Positions 1-9,291 of a stretch of 64,000 bases of DNA are shown one piece after another. The stretch covers positions 248,001 through 312,000 of the forward strand of contig CAXXPQ010000003.1 of the NCBI GenBank assembly GCA_963668655.2, in the 5' to 3' direction. Numbering within the stretch: position 1 is the stretch's first letter; each line of letters starts with the position of its first letter. The position numbers and the translations under genes were made by a program. The notes under the pieces were generated by a model, which saw only the letters and a program-made list of their open reading frames with translations, was not told where the DNA came from and ran no database searches. The stretch comes from G963668655 sp963668655 (GTDB taxonomy: Bacteria > Myxococcota_A > SURF-8).

Positions 1-563
1 ACGAAGCTTCGCCCCTCCGCCCCTGGAAGCGTGAGATGAAAGACGTAAATGGGCTTTTGGATTCGGGAGTCCTTTTCGATGTGGACGAAGGCTCCGTCCC
101 TGGCGAAAGCCAGGTTCAGCGCGGAGAGAGGATGTTTCCGGTGGTCGTCATGCGTCCCCAGATGCGCCCGCACCCGCTCCGGCCATTGAAACAACGCCTC
201 GTCCAAATTCACCGCCGTCACGCCCCCGAAGTCCTCCGGGATTCCGGAAAGCGATGGCCAGTAACGCCCGTTCACCAGCGTAATCACCGCCGAGGAAGGT
301 TCCAGCCGTTCCCGCTCGATCCACCCCCGGGCGGTTTCCATGGAAGCGCCTTGGGGCAGCGCCAGGTTTTCGTCGAAGAACGGCAGGACGTTCGTGTACT
401 TCCAGTCCTCGTGACGCACGGTGGGAAGGCCGGTTTCGGTAAAGTCGATGAACGCCTGTTTTCGCAGGCCGGCAAGCCATGGGTGAGCGGTGCAGGTCAG
501 CCCCTGCGTAAACAGGTCGTAAAGCCGGTCGTTGCTTTCCCTGTCGTAGATGCCGATACGCAT
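1..563 (-). CDS. sufD: SufD, Fe-S cluster assembly scaffold subunit (partial, N-terminal part only)
   Basis: SufD pairs with SufB and the ATPase SufC in the SufBC2D scaffold that assembles iron-sulfur clusters in the cytoplasm. Translating the minus strand from the ATG at 563 gives an open frame of 187 residues running off the window edge. It contains the family's N-terminal signature (FTETGLPTVRHEDWKYTN), then an NLAFARDGAFVHIEKD stretch and PIYVFHLT. The start follows a GGGGGAG ribosome-binding site and lies 10 bases after the sufC stop, so it is translationally linked to sufC. The C-terminal half, including the conserved FeS-related residues, is outside the window. The predicted small proteins in other frames here are shadows. 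Confidence 0.93.
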   Translation of the reverse strand, partial: MRIGIYDRESNDRLYDLFTQGLTCTAHPWLAGLRKQAFIDFTETGLPTVRHEDWKYTNVLPFFDENLALPQGASMETARGWIERERLEPSSAVITLVNGRYWPSLSGIPEDFGGVTAVNLDEALFQWPERVRAHLGTHDDHRKHPLSALNLAFARDGAFVHIEKDSRIQKPIYVFHLTLPGAEGRSF

Positions 564-573
564 TCGCTCCCCC

Positions 574-1332
574 TCACCGCGCGCCGGAGGAAGCGGATTC
601 CAGCCAGGAATAGCCGCTGGCGTCCAGTTCCCGCGCCAGTTCCTTGCCACCGGAAATCACGATGCGTCCGTCGTGCAGGACGTGAACGAAATCCGGAACG
701 ATGTGATCCAGGAGTCGCTGGTAATGCGTGATGACCACCATGGCTCGCTCCGGGTTTCGCAAGGCGTTTACGCCGTCGGCCACCGAACGCAGCGCATCCA
801 CGTCCAGTCCGGAATCCGTCTCGTCCAGAACGGCCAGCTTCGGTTCCAGCACCGCCATTTGAAGAATTTCGTTCCGTTTCTTCTCGCCGCCGGAAAATCC
901 GTCGTTCACGCCGCGCCCAAGAAAAGCCGAACCGAATCCCAGGTCTTCGATCCTGCTCCGCAGGCGGTCCATGAAATCGAAGGAATCCAGTTCGGGTTCT
1001 CCGCGATACTTTCGTACGGCGTTGTAGGCCGCCTTGAGGAAGTAGGCATTGTCCACCCCGGGAATCTCCACCGGATACTGAAAGGCCAGAAACAGACCTT
1101 CCCCGGCCCGCTCCTCCGGCTCCATTTCCAGCAGATTCCGATTTTCGAAGAGAACCTCTCCTCCGGTGACGTCGTAGCCCGACCGCCCGCCGAGGATATG
1201 GGCCAAGGTGCTTTTGCCGGAGCCGTTGGGGCCCATGACGGCGTGAACTTCGCCCGCGCCGATCTCCAGATCGATTCCTTTCAGAATCTCCGTTTCGCCG
1301 ATGCTCGCTCTCAATCCGTTTATCTTCAGCAT
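574..1332 (-). CDS. sufC: SufC, Fe-S assembly ABC-type ATPase
   Basis: Cytoplasmic ATPase that drives conformational change of the SufB-SufD scaffold. The product is 252 residues, the usual SufC size. It has a Walker A motif GPNGSGKST at about residues 34-42, the SufC-style signature SGGEKKRNEILQ, and a Walker B region followed by DETDSGLDVDAL. No membrane domain is present, as expected for this subfamily. It sits 42 bases downstream of sufB and 10 bases upstream of sufD in the rrf2-sufBCD operon. All motifs look intact. Confidence 0.97.
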   Translation of the reverse strand: MLKINGLRASIGETEILKGIDLEIGAGEVHAVMGPNGSGKSTLAHILGGRSGYDVTGGEVLFENRNLLEMEPEERAGEGLFLAFQYPVEIPGVDNAYFLKAAYNAVRKYRGEPELDSFDFMDRLRSRIEDLGFGSAFLGRGVNDGFSGGEKKRNEILQMAVLEPKLAVLDETDSGLDVDALRSVADGVNALRNPERAMVVITHYQRLLDHIVPDFVHVLHDGRIVISGGKELARELDASGYSWLESASSGAR

Positions 1333-1374
1333 TTCGCTCTCCGTTTCATCGTGTTGTCATCTCATTCGGGCGCT

Positions 1375-2811
1375 TCAACCCACGCTTCCTTCCAGGCTCA
1401 CCGCCAGAAGGTTTTTGGCCTCCACCGCGAACTCCATGGGCAGTTTCCCGAAGACCTCCTTGCAGAAACCGTTCACGATCATGGAAACGGCGTCTTCCTC
1501 CGGAATTCCCCGGGAACGCAGGTAGAAAAGCTGCTCGTCGCTGATTTTCGAAGTGGTGGCTTCGTGCTCCACCTGGGCACCGTCCCGGGAAACCTCGATA
1601 TACGGAAACGTGTGCGCGCCGCAACGGTCTCCGATCAGCAGCGAATCGCACTGGGTGTAGTTCCGGGCGTTCTCGGCGGTCGGAGCGACTTTCACCAGTC
1701 CGCGATAACTGTTCTGGCCCCGGCCTGCGGAGATGCCCTTTGAAATGATGGTGCTGCGCGTATTCTTCCCGATGTGGATCATCTTGGTTCCGGTGTCCGC
1801 CTGCTGCCGGTTGGCGGTCAGGGCCACGGAGTAGAATTCGCCGACGGAGTTGTCGCCCAGCAGCACGACACTGGGGTATTTCCAGGTGATCGCCGAGCCG
1901 GTTTCAACCTGCGTCCAGGAAATCTTTGCGTTTTCCATGGCTTTTCCGCGTTTGACCACGAAATTGTAGATTCCGCCCCGGCCTTCCTCGTCGCCCGGAT
2001 ACCAGTTCTGGATGGTGGAATACTTGATCTCCGCCCCTTTCAGAGCCACCAGTTCCACGATGGCCGCGTGCAGTTGATGCTCGGAGCGTTTCGGCGCGGA
2101 GCAACCTTCCAGGTAGCTGACCGAGGCTCCTTCATCGGCGACGATCAGCGTGCGCTCGAACTGGCCCGTGCCCTCGGAATTGATGCGGAAATAAGTGGAA
2201 AGCTCCATCGGCGCCGTTACGCCGGGAGGAATGTAGACAAAGGATCCGTCGCTGAAAACCGCCGAATTCATCGCCGCATAGAAATTGTCCCGGGGGCCCA
2301 CCACGGTTCCAAGATATTTCTTCACCAATTCCGGATACTTATGAACCGCCTCGTTGAACGAACAGAAAATGATGCCGTGCTCCTTCAACTGTTCCTGCAT
2401 CGTCGTGGCCACGGAAACCGAATCGAAAACCGCGTCCACCGCCACGCCGGTCAGGCGCTTCTGCTCCTCCAGCGGAATACCGAGTTTATCGAAGGTTTCC
2501 AGCACCTTGGGATCCACCTGGTTCAGACTTTCCGGAGCGGATGTGCTTTTGGGCGCGGAATAGTAACGGATTCGATCGAAGTCGATGGCGGGATAATGGG
2601 TGTTCGACCAGCGAGGTTCTTCCATTTCCTTCCAGAAATGAAAAGCCTGAATCCGCCAGTCGGTTAGCCATTCCGGTTCGTTCTTTTTTACGGAAATCCA
2701 ACGGACGATCTCTTCGGTCAGCCCCGGAGGAGCGCTCTCGGTGTCGATCTCCGTGGAGAAACCGTACTTATATTCCTGTGTTACAAGATTGTTGAGATCT
2801 TGATCGTTCAT
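1375..2811 (-). CDS. sufB: SufB, Fe-S cluster scaffold protein
   Basis: Scaffold subunit of SufBC2D on which nascent FeS clusters are built. The 478-residue protein is full length for SufB. It has the typical N-terminal segment (EWLTDWRIQAFHFWKEME), YIPPGVTAPMELSTYFRIN, and the C-terminal block YRGLVKVAPTAENARNYTQC followed by HEATTSKISDEQLFYLRSRG. The open frame extends further upstream, but the ATG at 2811 is preferred: it gives the family N-terminus MNDQDLNNLV and its ATG overlaps the stop of the rrf2 gene (ATGA). That overlap implies coupled translation with the regulator. Confidence 0.97.
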   Translation of the reverse strand: MNDQDLNNLVTQEYKYGFSTEIDTESAPPGLTEEIVRWISVKKNEPEWLTDWRIQAFHFWKEMEEPRWSNTHYPAIDFDRIRYYSAPKSTSAPESLNQVDPKVLETFDKLGIPLEEQKRLTGVAVDAVFDSVSVATTMQEQLKEHGIIFCSFNEAVHKYPELVKKYLGTVVGPRDNFYAAMNSAVFSDGSFVYIPPGVTAPMELSTYFRINSEGTGQFERTLIVADEGASVSYLEGCSAPKRSEHQLHAAIVELVALKGAEIKYSTIQNWYPGDEEGRGGIYNFVVKRGKAMENAKISWTQVETGSAITWKYPSVVLLGDNSVGEFYSVALTANRQQADTGTKMIHIGKNTRSTIISKGISAGRGQNSYRGLVKVAPTAENARNYTQCDSLLIGDRCGAHTFPYIEVSRDGAQVEHEATTSKISDEQLFYLRSRGIPEEDAVSMIVNGFCKEVFGKLPMEFAVEAKNLLAVSLEGSVG

Positions 2812-3272
2812 GGATGAACCGCCTTTTCCCGTGATGTTCGCGCCTTTGTCCGGGCCGGACGCTCCACGCACGTGTTGGGCGCAAGCTCTTCCAGCGTCAC
2901 GGAATCCAGGGCTTCCCGAACGGCGTCGTTGATATTTCGCCAGTTGGCGTGTGTCGTGCAGTAGCTTTCCGCAACACATCCGAACGGACCATCGGCAGAA
3001 CAAGCCACCAAGGAGACTGGTCCCTCCAAGGCTCGAACCACGCCGCCAACGGTGATGCCGCCCAACCCGACCAGCAGCCGATACCCGCCTCCGGCTCCTC
3101 TCCGGGATTCCAGAATTCCCTGTTTCACCAGCATTTTCAATATTTTGTTCACGGTCGGCAATGGCACTCCGGAGATTTCCGAAAGTTCCCTTGCGCGCAT
3201 GAGCCGCGCGGGCGACTGGAACGCGGAGAGGATCTGCAACGCGTAATCGGTCATTTTGGATATTTTCAACAT
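2808..3272 (-). CDS. Rrf2-family regulator of the suf operon (SufR/IscR type)
   Basis: Winged-helix transcription regulator likely to control suf expression in response to FeS status. The start is set at the ATG at 3272, giving MLKISKMTDYALQIL, the normal Rrf2/SUF-regulator N-terminus; an in-frame TTG at 3281 is the alternative. The helix-turn-helix segment (ARELSEISGVPLPTVNKIL) is at about residues 28-47 and the GAGGGYRL wing follows. Three cysteines (ACSADGPFGC, then SYC) lie where IscR-like proteins bind a cluster, although the spacing differs from canonical IscR. First gene of rrf2-sufBCD; autoregulation is inferred from family behaviour. Confidence 0.9.
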   Translation of the reverse strand: MLKISKMTDYALQILSAFQSPARLMRARELSEISGVPLPTVNKILKMLVKQGILESRRGAGGGYRLLVGLGGITVGGVVRALEGPVSLVACSADGPFGCVAESYCTTHANWRNINDAVREALDSVTLEELAPNTCVERPARTKARTSREKAVHP

Positions 3273-3278
3273 CGTAAT

Positions 3279-3320
3279 CAAACCTATTTAGTCCTCATTG
3301 TCATTTTGGAGAGACTATAG
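3279..3320 (-). promoter_or_regulatory. Candidate rrf2-suf promoter/operator region
   Basis: On the minus strand, immediately before the regulator start, there is a TATAGT hexamer (3311-3316) and an AT-rich imperfect dyad GACTAAATAGGTTT (about 3281-3294) resembling IscR/Rrf2 half-sites. No convincing -35 box was found, so this is only a candidate. Confidence 0.25.
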
Positions 3321-3901
3321 ACAGGCTTTATTCCGGGTCTTTCGTTTTCCGGAAGGATCGATGGAAGCACCGACTGAAAAAACGGAAATGCCGCTTCGAT
3401 CGATCTTTTTCCGGCCATGCGAAACATTCCCGATTTCGCCCGTTATCGGGGCCTTTTCCGGCGTTCGTCCGGGTGACAGGTTTTTAGCGTGTAAGGTATT
3501 GAATCAACGGCATTTTTCTTTCTTTTTGCGTTCACCCGGACCGCACGCGAAAAACGGCGTTTTGAGCCGAGGCCGCCATCGTCCCTCCGAAGAAGAACAC
3601 GTTGCGAATTTCCATTCGATATTCATGGGTTACGCGATTATGTTGCATTTTATACCCAACGCGCTATGTCCTTCGCGATAGGGCCTGTGTTCCGGTCGGG
3701 GTTCCCCTACGATTTTTTCCTTTTTTCCTTTCCCGCCGGAACCGACCGAAGGGTTTCGCTTCGCTCCCGGAAATCCGGGAAGTTCTTCAACGCATGGCGT
3801 TTCAGGCATTGCGCCGGAAGCCGTTTGGTGCTATACGAATATCTTGTTTCGCTTGGACCGGGAAAATATCATCAACCGCATGGTGCGAAATCGAGGTGGG
3901 C
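3321..3901. other. Intergenic region between rrf2-suf and glnS
   Basis: About 580 bases between divergent operons. Short open frames occur on the plus strand but have low-quality, Arg/Phe-rich translations and no family resemblance. No tRNA, repeat or riboswitch fold was recognised. The last bases hold the ribosome-binding site GAGGTGG for the synthetase. The glnS promoter must lie here but no clear -35/-10 pair stands out. Confidence 0.5.
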
Positions 3902-6004
3902 ATGTCCGAGGAAAAAGCAAAGGCCGCGAAGTCGCCGGAAACCAGACCGGCATCGAATTTCATCAAGGATTTCATCGATGAAGACCTGAAGAACGGGAAA
4001 AACCAGGGGCGTCTGGCCACGCGCTTTCCGCCGGAACCAAACGGCTATCTGCACATCGGCCACGCCAAATCCATCTGCCTGAATTTCGGCCTGGCCAGGG
4101 AATACGGCGGAACCTGCAACCTGCGCTTCGACGATACGAATCCCACGAAAGAAGACGTGGAATACGTGGAATCCATCATGGAGGACATCCACTGGCTGGG
4201 CTTCGACTGGGGAGACCGGCTGTACTACGCCTCGGATTATTTCGAAACCTTGTACGAACTGGCGCTGAAGCTCATCCGCAAGGGCAAGGCCTATGCGGAC
4301 GGCATGAGCGAAGAGGAAATCCGCGAGTATCGCGGCAACTATTATAAAAAGGCGAAGGAAAGCCGCGACCGCAACCGCAGCGTGGAGGAAAACCTGGATC
4401 TCTTCCAGCGCATGCGCGACGGCGAATTCAAGGACGGCGAACTGGTTCTGCGCGCCAAGATCGACATGACCGCCAGCAACATGAATCTGCGCGATCCCAT
4501 CATGTACCGCATTCGCCACGCCGCCCACCACCGCACCGGAAACAAGTGGTGCATCTATCCTATGTACGACTGGGCCCACGGACAGAGCGACGCCCTGGAG
4601 AAGATCACGCATTCGCTCTGTTCGCTGGAATTCCAGAACCACCGTCCCCTTTACGACTGGTTCACGAAGGAACTGGAGTTCGAGGATCCGCCCCGCCAGA
4701 TCGAGTTCGCCCGACTGAACCTGAATTACACCGTCATGAGCAAGCGCAAGTTTCTGGAGCTGGTGGAAGGCGGCTACGTCGCCGGATGGGACGACCCGCG
4801 CATGCCCACCATCTCGGGCCTGCGCCGCCGGGGCTACACGCCGGAATCCATTCGCAAGTTCTCCGACATGATCGGCGTGGCCAAGGCCGACAGCGTGGTG
4901 GACATGGCGCTTCTGGAATATTGCATCCGCGAGGATCTGAACGACCGCGCTCCGCGCATGATGGCCGTGCTGAACCCGCTGAAGGTCGTCATCACCAACT
5001 ATCCCGAGGGACGGACGGAGGAATTCGAGGGACCGTACCATCCGGAGGATCCTTCCATGGGCTCGCGCCGGATTCCCTTCGGTCGCGAACTGTACGTCGA
5101 GCGGGACGACTTCCGCGAGGAAGCGCCGCGCAAATGGCACCGGCTGGCCCCGGGCAAGGAAGTCCGCCTGCGTTACGCCTGCCTCGTCACCTGCCGGGAG
5201 GTCATCAAGGACGCCGATGGAAACGTGATCGAGCTGCGCTGCACCTGGGATCCGGACAGCAAAGGCGGAACCTCTCCCGACGGCCGCAAGGTGAAGGGCA
5301 CGCTGCACTGGGTCTCGGCCGCCCACGCGGTGGACGCCGAGGTGCGGCTTTACGATCGTCTCTTCCAGGCCGAAAACCCGCTGGCCCAGGAAGACGGACG
5401 CGACTGGAAGGACACCATCAACCCCGAATCCCTGCTGATTCTCAAGGGCTGCAAGTTGGAACCCGCCCTGGCCGAGATGCAGCCGGGCGGACACATCCAG
5501 TTCGAACGCCTGGGCTATTTCTGCGCGGACCGGAAAGACTTCCGCAGCGACAGCCCGGTCTTCAATCGCACGGCGACCCTGCGCGACACCTGGGCGAAGA
5601 TCGAACAGAAACAGGCGAAAGCGGAACCCGAGCCCAAGGCCCCGAAACAGGAAAAAGCCAAAAAGGCGGTCCCCGGCGAAATCGACATCAAGGATTTTCA
5701 GAAAATGGACCTGCGCGTGGGGCGGGTGAAAAGCGCGGAACTGGTGGAAGGCGCGGACAAACTGTTGCGCATCCTGGTGGATCTGGGAGAGGAAAAGCCG
5801 CGCCAGATTTTCTCCGGCATCCGCGCGGAATACCCGGATCCGTCCGTGCTGGTGGGCCGCCAGGTGATGGTCATCGCCAACCTGAAACCGCGCAAGATGA
5901 AGTTCGGCCTTTCGGAAGGCATGATCCTGGGCGCGGGCGGAGATGATCGTTTCCGTCTGGCCACCTTCGACGGCGACCTGAAACCGGGAGACAAGGTGTC
6001 CTGA
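3902..6004 (+). CDS. glnS: Glutaminyl-tRNA synthetase fused to a C-terminal tRNA-binding (Trbp111/EMAPII-like) domain
   Basis: Class I aminoacyl-tRNA synthetase that charges tRNA-Gln in the cytoplasm. It has 700 residues against about 550 for E. coli GlnRS. The HIGH motif is at residues 51-54 within PPEPNGYLHIGHAKS and the KMSKS equivalent VMSKRK is at about 278-283. The anticodon-binding beta-barrels follow to about residue 560. After a Lys/Ala/Pro-rich linker comes an extra OB fold (about 588-700) with the tRNA_bind pattern DLRVGRVKSAELVEGADKLL and KPRKMKFGLSEGMIL. This module is normally attached to MetRS or phenylalanyl-tRNA synthetase beta. The ATG at 3902 has a GAGGTGG site and replaces an over-extended upstream frame. 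Single-gene unit. Confidence 0.96.
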   Translation: MSEEKAKAAKSPETRPASNFIKDFIDEDLKNGKNQGRLATRFPPEPNGYLHIGHAKSICLNFGLAREYGGTCNLRFDDTNPTKEDVEYVESIMEDIHWLGFDWGDRLYYASDYFETLYELALKLIRKGKAYADGMSEEEIREYRGNYYKKAKESRDRNRSVEENLDLFQRMRDGEFKDGELVLRAKIDMTASNMNLRDPIMYRIRHAAHHRTGNKWCIYPMYDWAHGQSDALEKITHSLCSLEFQNHRPLYDWFTKELEFEDPPRQIEFARLNLNYTVMSKRKFLELVEGGYVAGWDDPRMPTISGLRRRGYTPESIRKFSDMIGVAKADSVVDMALLEYCIREDLNDRAPRMMAVLNPLKVVITNYPEGRTEEFEGPYHPEDPSMGSRRIPFGRELYVERDDFREEAPRKWHRLAPGKEVRLRYACLVTCREVIKDADGNVIELRCTWDPDSKGGTSPDGRKVKGTLHWVSAAHAVDAEVRLYDRLFQAENPLAQEDGRDWKDTINPESLLILKGCKLEPALAEMQPGGHIQFERLGYFCADRKDFRSDSPVFNRTATLRDTWAKIEQKQAKAEPEPKAPKQEKAKKAVPGEIDIKDFQKMDLRVGRVKSAELVEGADKLLRILVDLGEEKPRQIFSGIRAEYPDPSVLVGRQVMVIANLKPRKMKFGLSEGMILGAGGDDRFRLATFDGDLKPGDKVS

Positions 6005-6066
6005 AGCGCATTCGCCAAGCGGACGCCCGGACCTCCCGCCGGGCGCCGACCTGAAAGGAGCCTTTC

Positions 6067-9000
6067 ATGCGGCGGCTTCCCTCCGCGTTCCCACGCCAAA
6101 AATATTCGGAACGCCCGAGCGAAGACGAATCCGCCCGCCTGAAAGCCCATCTTGAGTGCCTGCTCAAGGGAACGTCCCGGCCCTTCGCCGATTCCCGGCG
6201 CGTCTCGACCGCCCTTCGCGTCCGTCTTTTTGTGGAGGAAATGCTTTTCGCGCTGGACTTTCCGCCGGACGAATCCATCTGCATCGCGCGTGTCGTCCCG
6301 CCGGACGCTTCGGCGTTTCGCGTGCAACCCGCCGAGCGACCCTGGCGCTATCTGGAGGGTCCGCCGGAGGCTTTTTCTCCGGTCCGCTCCCAGCGCCTGA
6401 TTTCCGCAGTCGGCCGCCTCGTGCTCGTCGGCGACGGCGCGGATCTTTTACGGTCCGCGAAGTGGGCCGCCGCGCCTCCGGATGCCGTGATCCTCACCGA
6501 CGCCCCCGCGTTCCCCGCCATGCGGAAACGCATCCACGGGAAGTTCGGCGTCGCTCCCCGTCTGGGTTTGCCCGGCCGAACCGGATGGCTGGCGTTTTCC
6601 TCCGCGACGGACGGCATCTATTCCATGCTGCATCGCGGCGTCTCCTGGCGGCTCCTGGACCGCTTCCGGGCTCCCGTCCCGCCGGAGCACGCGGGAGATC
6701 TGTTTTTCGCGGGCGAGGACTTCGTGCCGATTTCCACGGGCCTTCGCGCGGTGCGGGAACACGAGAGCGACGGCGGCCTTTCGAGCTCCGACTTTCGATT
6801 CCGCACGCCCGGACTGCCGGACATCGCCCTGCCCTTCCCGGATGGATCGCTGATGGACCTTTCCGAATTTCACGATATTCTGGCGACTTTTCCCCTGCTC
6901 GATTATCGCGTGCGCCTGGACGCGGACGGACTGGAGCTTTGCGTTCGGCCGGATCCGGAGGAATCGCCGCCGGAGATCCTCGAAACGTTGGATCAGGTGC
7001 TTTCCGCCCGCTTTCCCTTGCGGCGCGTACGCGCCATGCAACCGGACGATGCGCTTCGCCCCCGCTATTCCGTCGCGGACGACCTTCAAGTCCCCATGGT
7101 TTTTCTTTCTCATTTTCTCGATACGGAAAAGACGCCGGAGGTCCGATCGGGCTTTCGGCGCGTGCTTCGCGTGCGGGCAGGCCGCTTTTCCGGAAAATCG
7201 CTCCTTCTGCAAAGCTCGGATGAAAACGCCCTGACCGTGCTGGAAAAGGCCTTCCGCGAAGGCCTCGATGATGACACGGCGCGACTTCTTTTATACGGCC
7301 TTCAGCCGGAGACGATTCCCGTCGCGACGCCCGTTGTCCCTTGTCCTTCCGATACGCCTTGGCGACCGATCGCCATCGACGCGTCTTCGTGCAACGGCTG
7401 CGGCGGCTGCGTCTCCGCCTGTCCATTTTCATGTTTTTCGCTTTCGGACAACGAACTCCGTTTTCACGAGGAAGCCTGCATCCGCTGCTACCGCTGCGTG
7501 GAGGTCTGCCCCGAAGCAGCGCTCCGCCCCATGGCCAGCGAAACCGCATGTCTCTCCGGACCCGCGCTGCGTCCGGCGCTGGAACGATTCGTCTCGGACG
7601 ACGCAAGCGACACGACGAAAGCGCCTCCGTGCAAGGAACGCAAGCGCGACCTTCCTCGAAAACCGCTGGTGATCCTGGGCCTGGCCATGGTGACCACCAT
7701 GGAACACGCGGCGGCGCTTTTGGTGGACGGTCGTCTCGTCGCGGCGGTGGAAGAGGAGCGCTTCAGCCGGATCCGCCACCATCCCTGGCGCTTCCCAGCG
7801 CTCCCCGACGTTTCCCCGGCTTCCTCACCGCTCGTTTCCGTCGAGGATGCCTGGCCGGTGCGAAGCATCGACACCGTGCTGAAGATGGCCGGACTTGAAC
7901 GGAAGGATATCGATTTCACGAGCATCAACGGCCTGCCCTACCGGTTTCGACAAAGCTACGGCAGGCGTTCGCCGCTTCGTCCGCCCGCCATCCTTCGAAG
8001 CGGCGAACGGTTTTTCGTCCCCCACCATCTAGCCCACGCAGCCTGCGCCTACGGGCTTTCGGGCTTCGATGAATGCGCCGTATTAAGCGTGGATGGCCGC
8101 GGAGACCGTGAAACAGCCGCTTTCTTTCTTGCCAAGGACGGCCATCTCGAACGTGTCTGGGACGAGCCGTTCTTTCCGGACCGCTCCATCGGCGGGGTCT
8201 ACGAGACCGTTACGGAAATTCTCGGATTCGGTTCCCACGGGCAAGGCTCCACCATGGCCCTGGCGGCCTTCGGCAAACCCTCGCTTTCCTTCAAGGATGG
8301 CCTGTCCTTCGATGGCGAGCGCTTTCGCCTGTCGGAGTGGGCCGCCTTCCGCCGTTTCCATCGTCTTCGCGCGAACGGGGAATCGCTCCACCCGGAACAC
8401 GCGGATCTGGCGGCCTCCGTGCAGGCCGCCCTTGAAGAAACCGTCATGGGACGGCTGGCGCACGATCGCGCGCGCCACGGGTTCGAGCGGCTCTGCCTGT
8501 CCGGCGGCGCGGCGCTGAATTGCCAGATGAACGGCCGCATCCGGAAGGAAATGGCCGTCCCCCTTTTCGTTCCACCCGGAGCCAACGATGCCGGGACGGC
8601 CATGGGCGCGGCCTTCCTGGCACATCGAGCGGTCACCGGCGTGTTTCCCTTTCAGGATATACGGCACACGTTTCTTGGACCGGAATACTCCGACGAGTTC
8701 ATTCGGCACTTCCTTTTGAAAAGCGGCATTTCCCATTCCGTTCCCGACGATCCCGCCCGCGAGGCGGCTCGGCTTCTTTCCACCGGACGGGTGGTCTGCT
8801 GGTTTCAGGGATGCGCGGAGTTCGGCCCCCGCGCCCTGGGCGGTCGCTCCATCCTTGCCGATCCGCGAAAGCCGGAATCCAAGGACCGGCTGAACCGCAT
8901 GAAACGGCGCCAGCCCTGGCGGCCGGTGAGCCCATCGATCCTTGCCGGACACGAGGCCGACTGGTTCGAGACCCCCATGAACAGTCCCTTCATGCTGATC

Positions 9001-9291
9001 GCGCTGCCGATGCGTAAGGACCGGTCGTCCCGCGTTCCCGCCGTGGTGCACGAGGACGGCACCTGCCGCCCACAATCCGTGCATGCCTCCTCGGCCCCAC
9101 GTTATCACGCCCTGCTGGAAGCCTTCCATCGGGAAACCGGCGTCCCCCTGGTGGCGAACACGTCCTTCAATCGGCGGGGCGAGCCGCTGGTCAACACGCC
9201 GGCGGAGGCGCTTCGCTGCTTTGCCGCGCTGGGCGCGGACGCACTCCTTCTTGGGCCCTGCCTGATTCTTGCGGAAGCGTTCCGGCGCTAG
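6067..9291 (+). CDS. Ferredoxin-carbamoyltransferase fusion (NodU/CmcH family with central 2[4Fe-4S] domain and unknown N-terminal domain)
   Basis: A 1074-residue fusion. Residues 1 to about 430 match no domain confidently; the stretch ending in DYRVRLDADGLELCVRPD faintly resembles the C-terminus of PaaK-like adenylate-forming enzymes. Residues 437-490 form a two-cluster ferredoxin (CNGCGGCVSACPFSC and CIRCYRCVEVCP). From about 533 to the end is a complete O-carbamoyltransferase of the NodU/CmcH/TobZ family: metal-binding HHLAHAACAYG, DGRGDRET, CLSGGAALNC, FGPRALGGRSILADPR, WRPVSPSIL and TSFNRRGEPLVNTP are all present. Such enzymes transfer carbamoyl from carbamoyl phosphate through carbamoyl-AMP to a hydroxyl, usually of a sugar or antibiotic. 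The start has an AAAGGAG site. It converges with and overlaps by 4 bases the end of a radical SAM operon, suggesting a shared pathway. Confidence 0.9.
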   Translation: MRRLPSAFPRQKYSERPSEDESARLKAHLECLLKGTSRPFADSRRVSTALRVRLFVEEMLFALDFPPDESICIARVVPPDASAFRVQPAERPWRYLEGPPEAFSPVRSQRLISAVGRLVLVGDGADLLRSAKWAAAPPDAVILTDAPAFPAMRKRIHGKFGVAPRLGLPGRTGWLAFSSATDGIYSMLHRGVSWRLLDRFRAPVPPEHAGDLFFAGEDFVPISTGLRAVREHESDGGLSSSDFRFRTPGLPDIALPFPDGSLMDLSEFHDILATFPLLDYRVRLDADGLELCVRPDPEESPPEILETLDQVLSARFPLRRVRAMQPDDALRPRYSVADDLQVPMVFLSHFLDTEKTPEVRSGFRRVLRVRAGRFSGKSLLLQSSDENALTVLEKAFREGLDDDTARLLLYGLQPETIPVATPVVPCPSDTPWRPIAIDASSCNGCGGCVSACPFSCFSLSDNELRFHEEACIRCYRCVEVCPEAALRPMASETACLSGPALRPALERFVSDDASDTTKAPPCKERKRDLPRKPLVILGLAMVTTMEHAAALLVDGRLVAAVEEERFSRIRHHPWRFPALPDVSPASSPLVSVEDAWPVRSIDTVLKMAGLERKDIDFTSINGLPYRFRQSYGRRSPLRPPAILRSGERFFVPHHLAHAACAYGLSGFDECAVLSVDGRGDRETAAFFLAKDGHLERVWDEPFFPDRSIGGVYETVTEILGFGSHGQGSTMALAAFGKPSLSFKDGLSFDGERFRLSEWAAFRRFHRLRANGESLHPEHADLAASVQAALEETVMGRLAHDRARHGFERLCLSGGAALNCQMNGRIRKEMAVPLFVPPGANDAGTAMGAAFLAHRAVTGVFPFQDIRHTFLGPEYSDEFIRHFLLKSGISHSVPDDPAREAARLLSTGRVVCWFQGCAEFGPRALGGRSILADPRKPESKDRLNRMKRRQPWRPVSPSILAGHEADWFETPMNSPFMLIALPMRKDRSSRVPAVVHEDGTCRPQSVHASSAPRYHALLEAFHRETGVPLVANTSFNRRGEPLVNTPAEALRCFAALGADALLLGPCLILAEAFRR

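Noticed and set aside
3298..3681. A 127-codon plus-strand frame in the rrf2-glnS gap
   Set aside because: No ribosome-binding site, no family resemblance and atypical composition.
3872..5494. A 540-codon minus-strand frame opposite glnS
   Set aside because: Antisense shadow of a confirmed synthetase.
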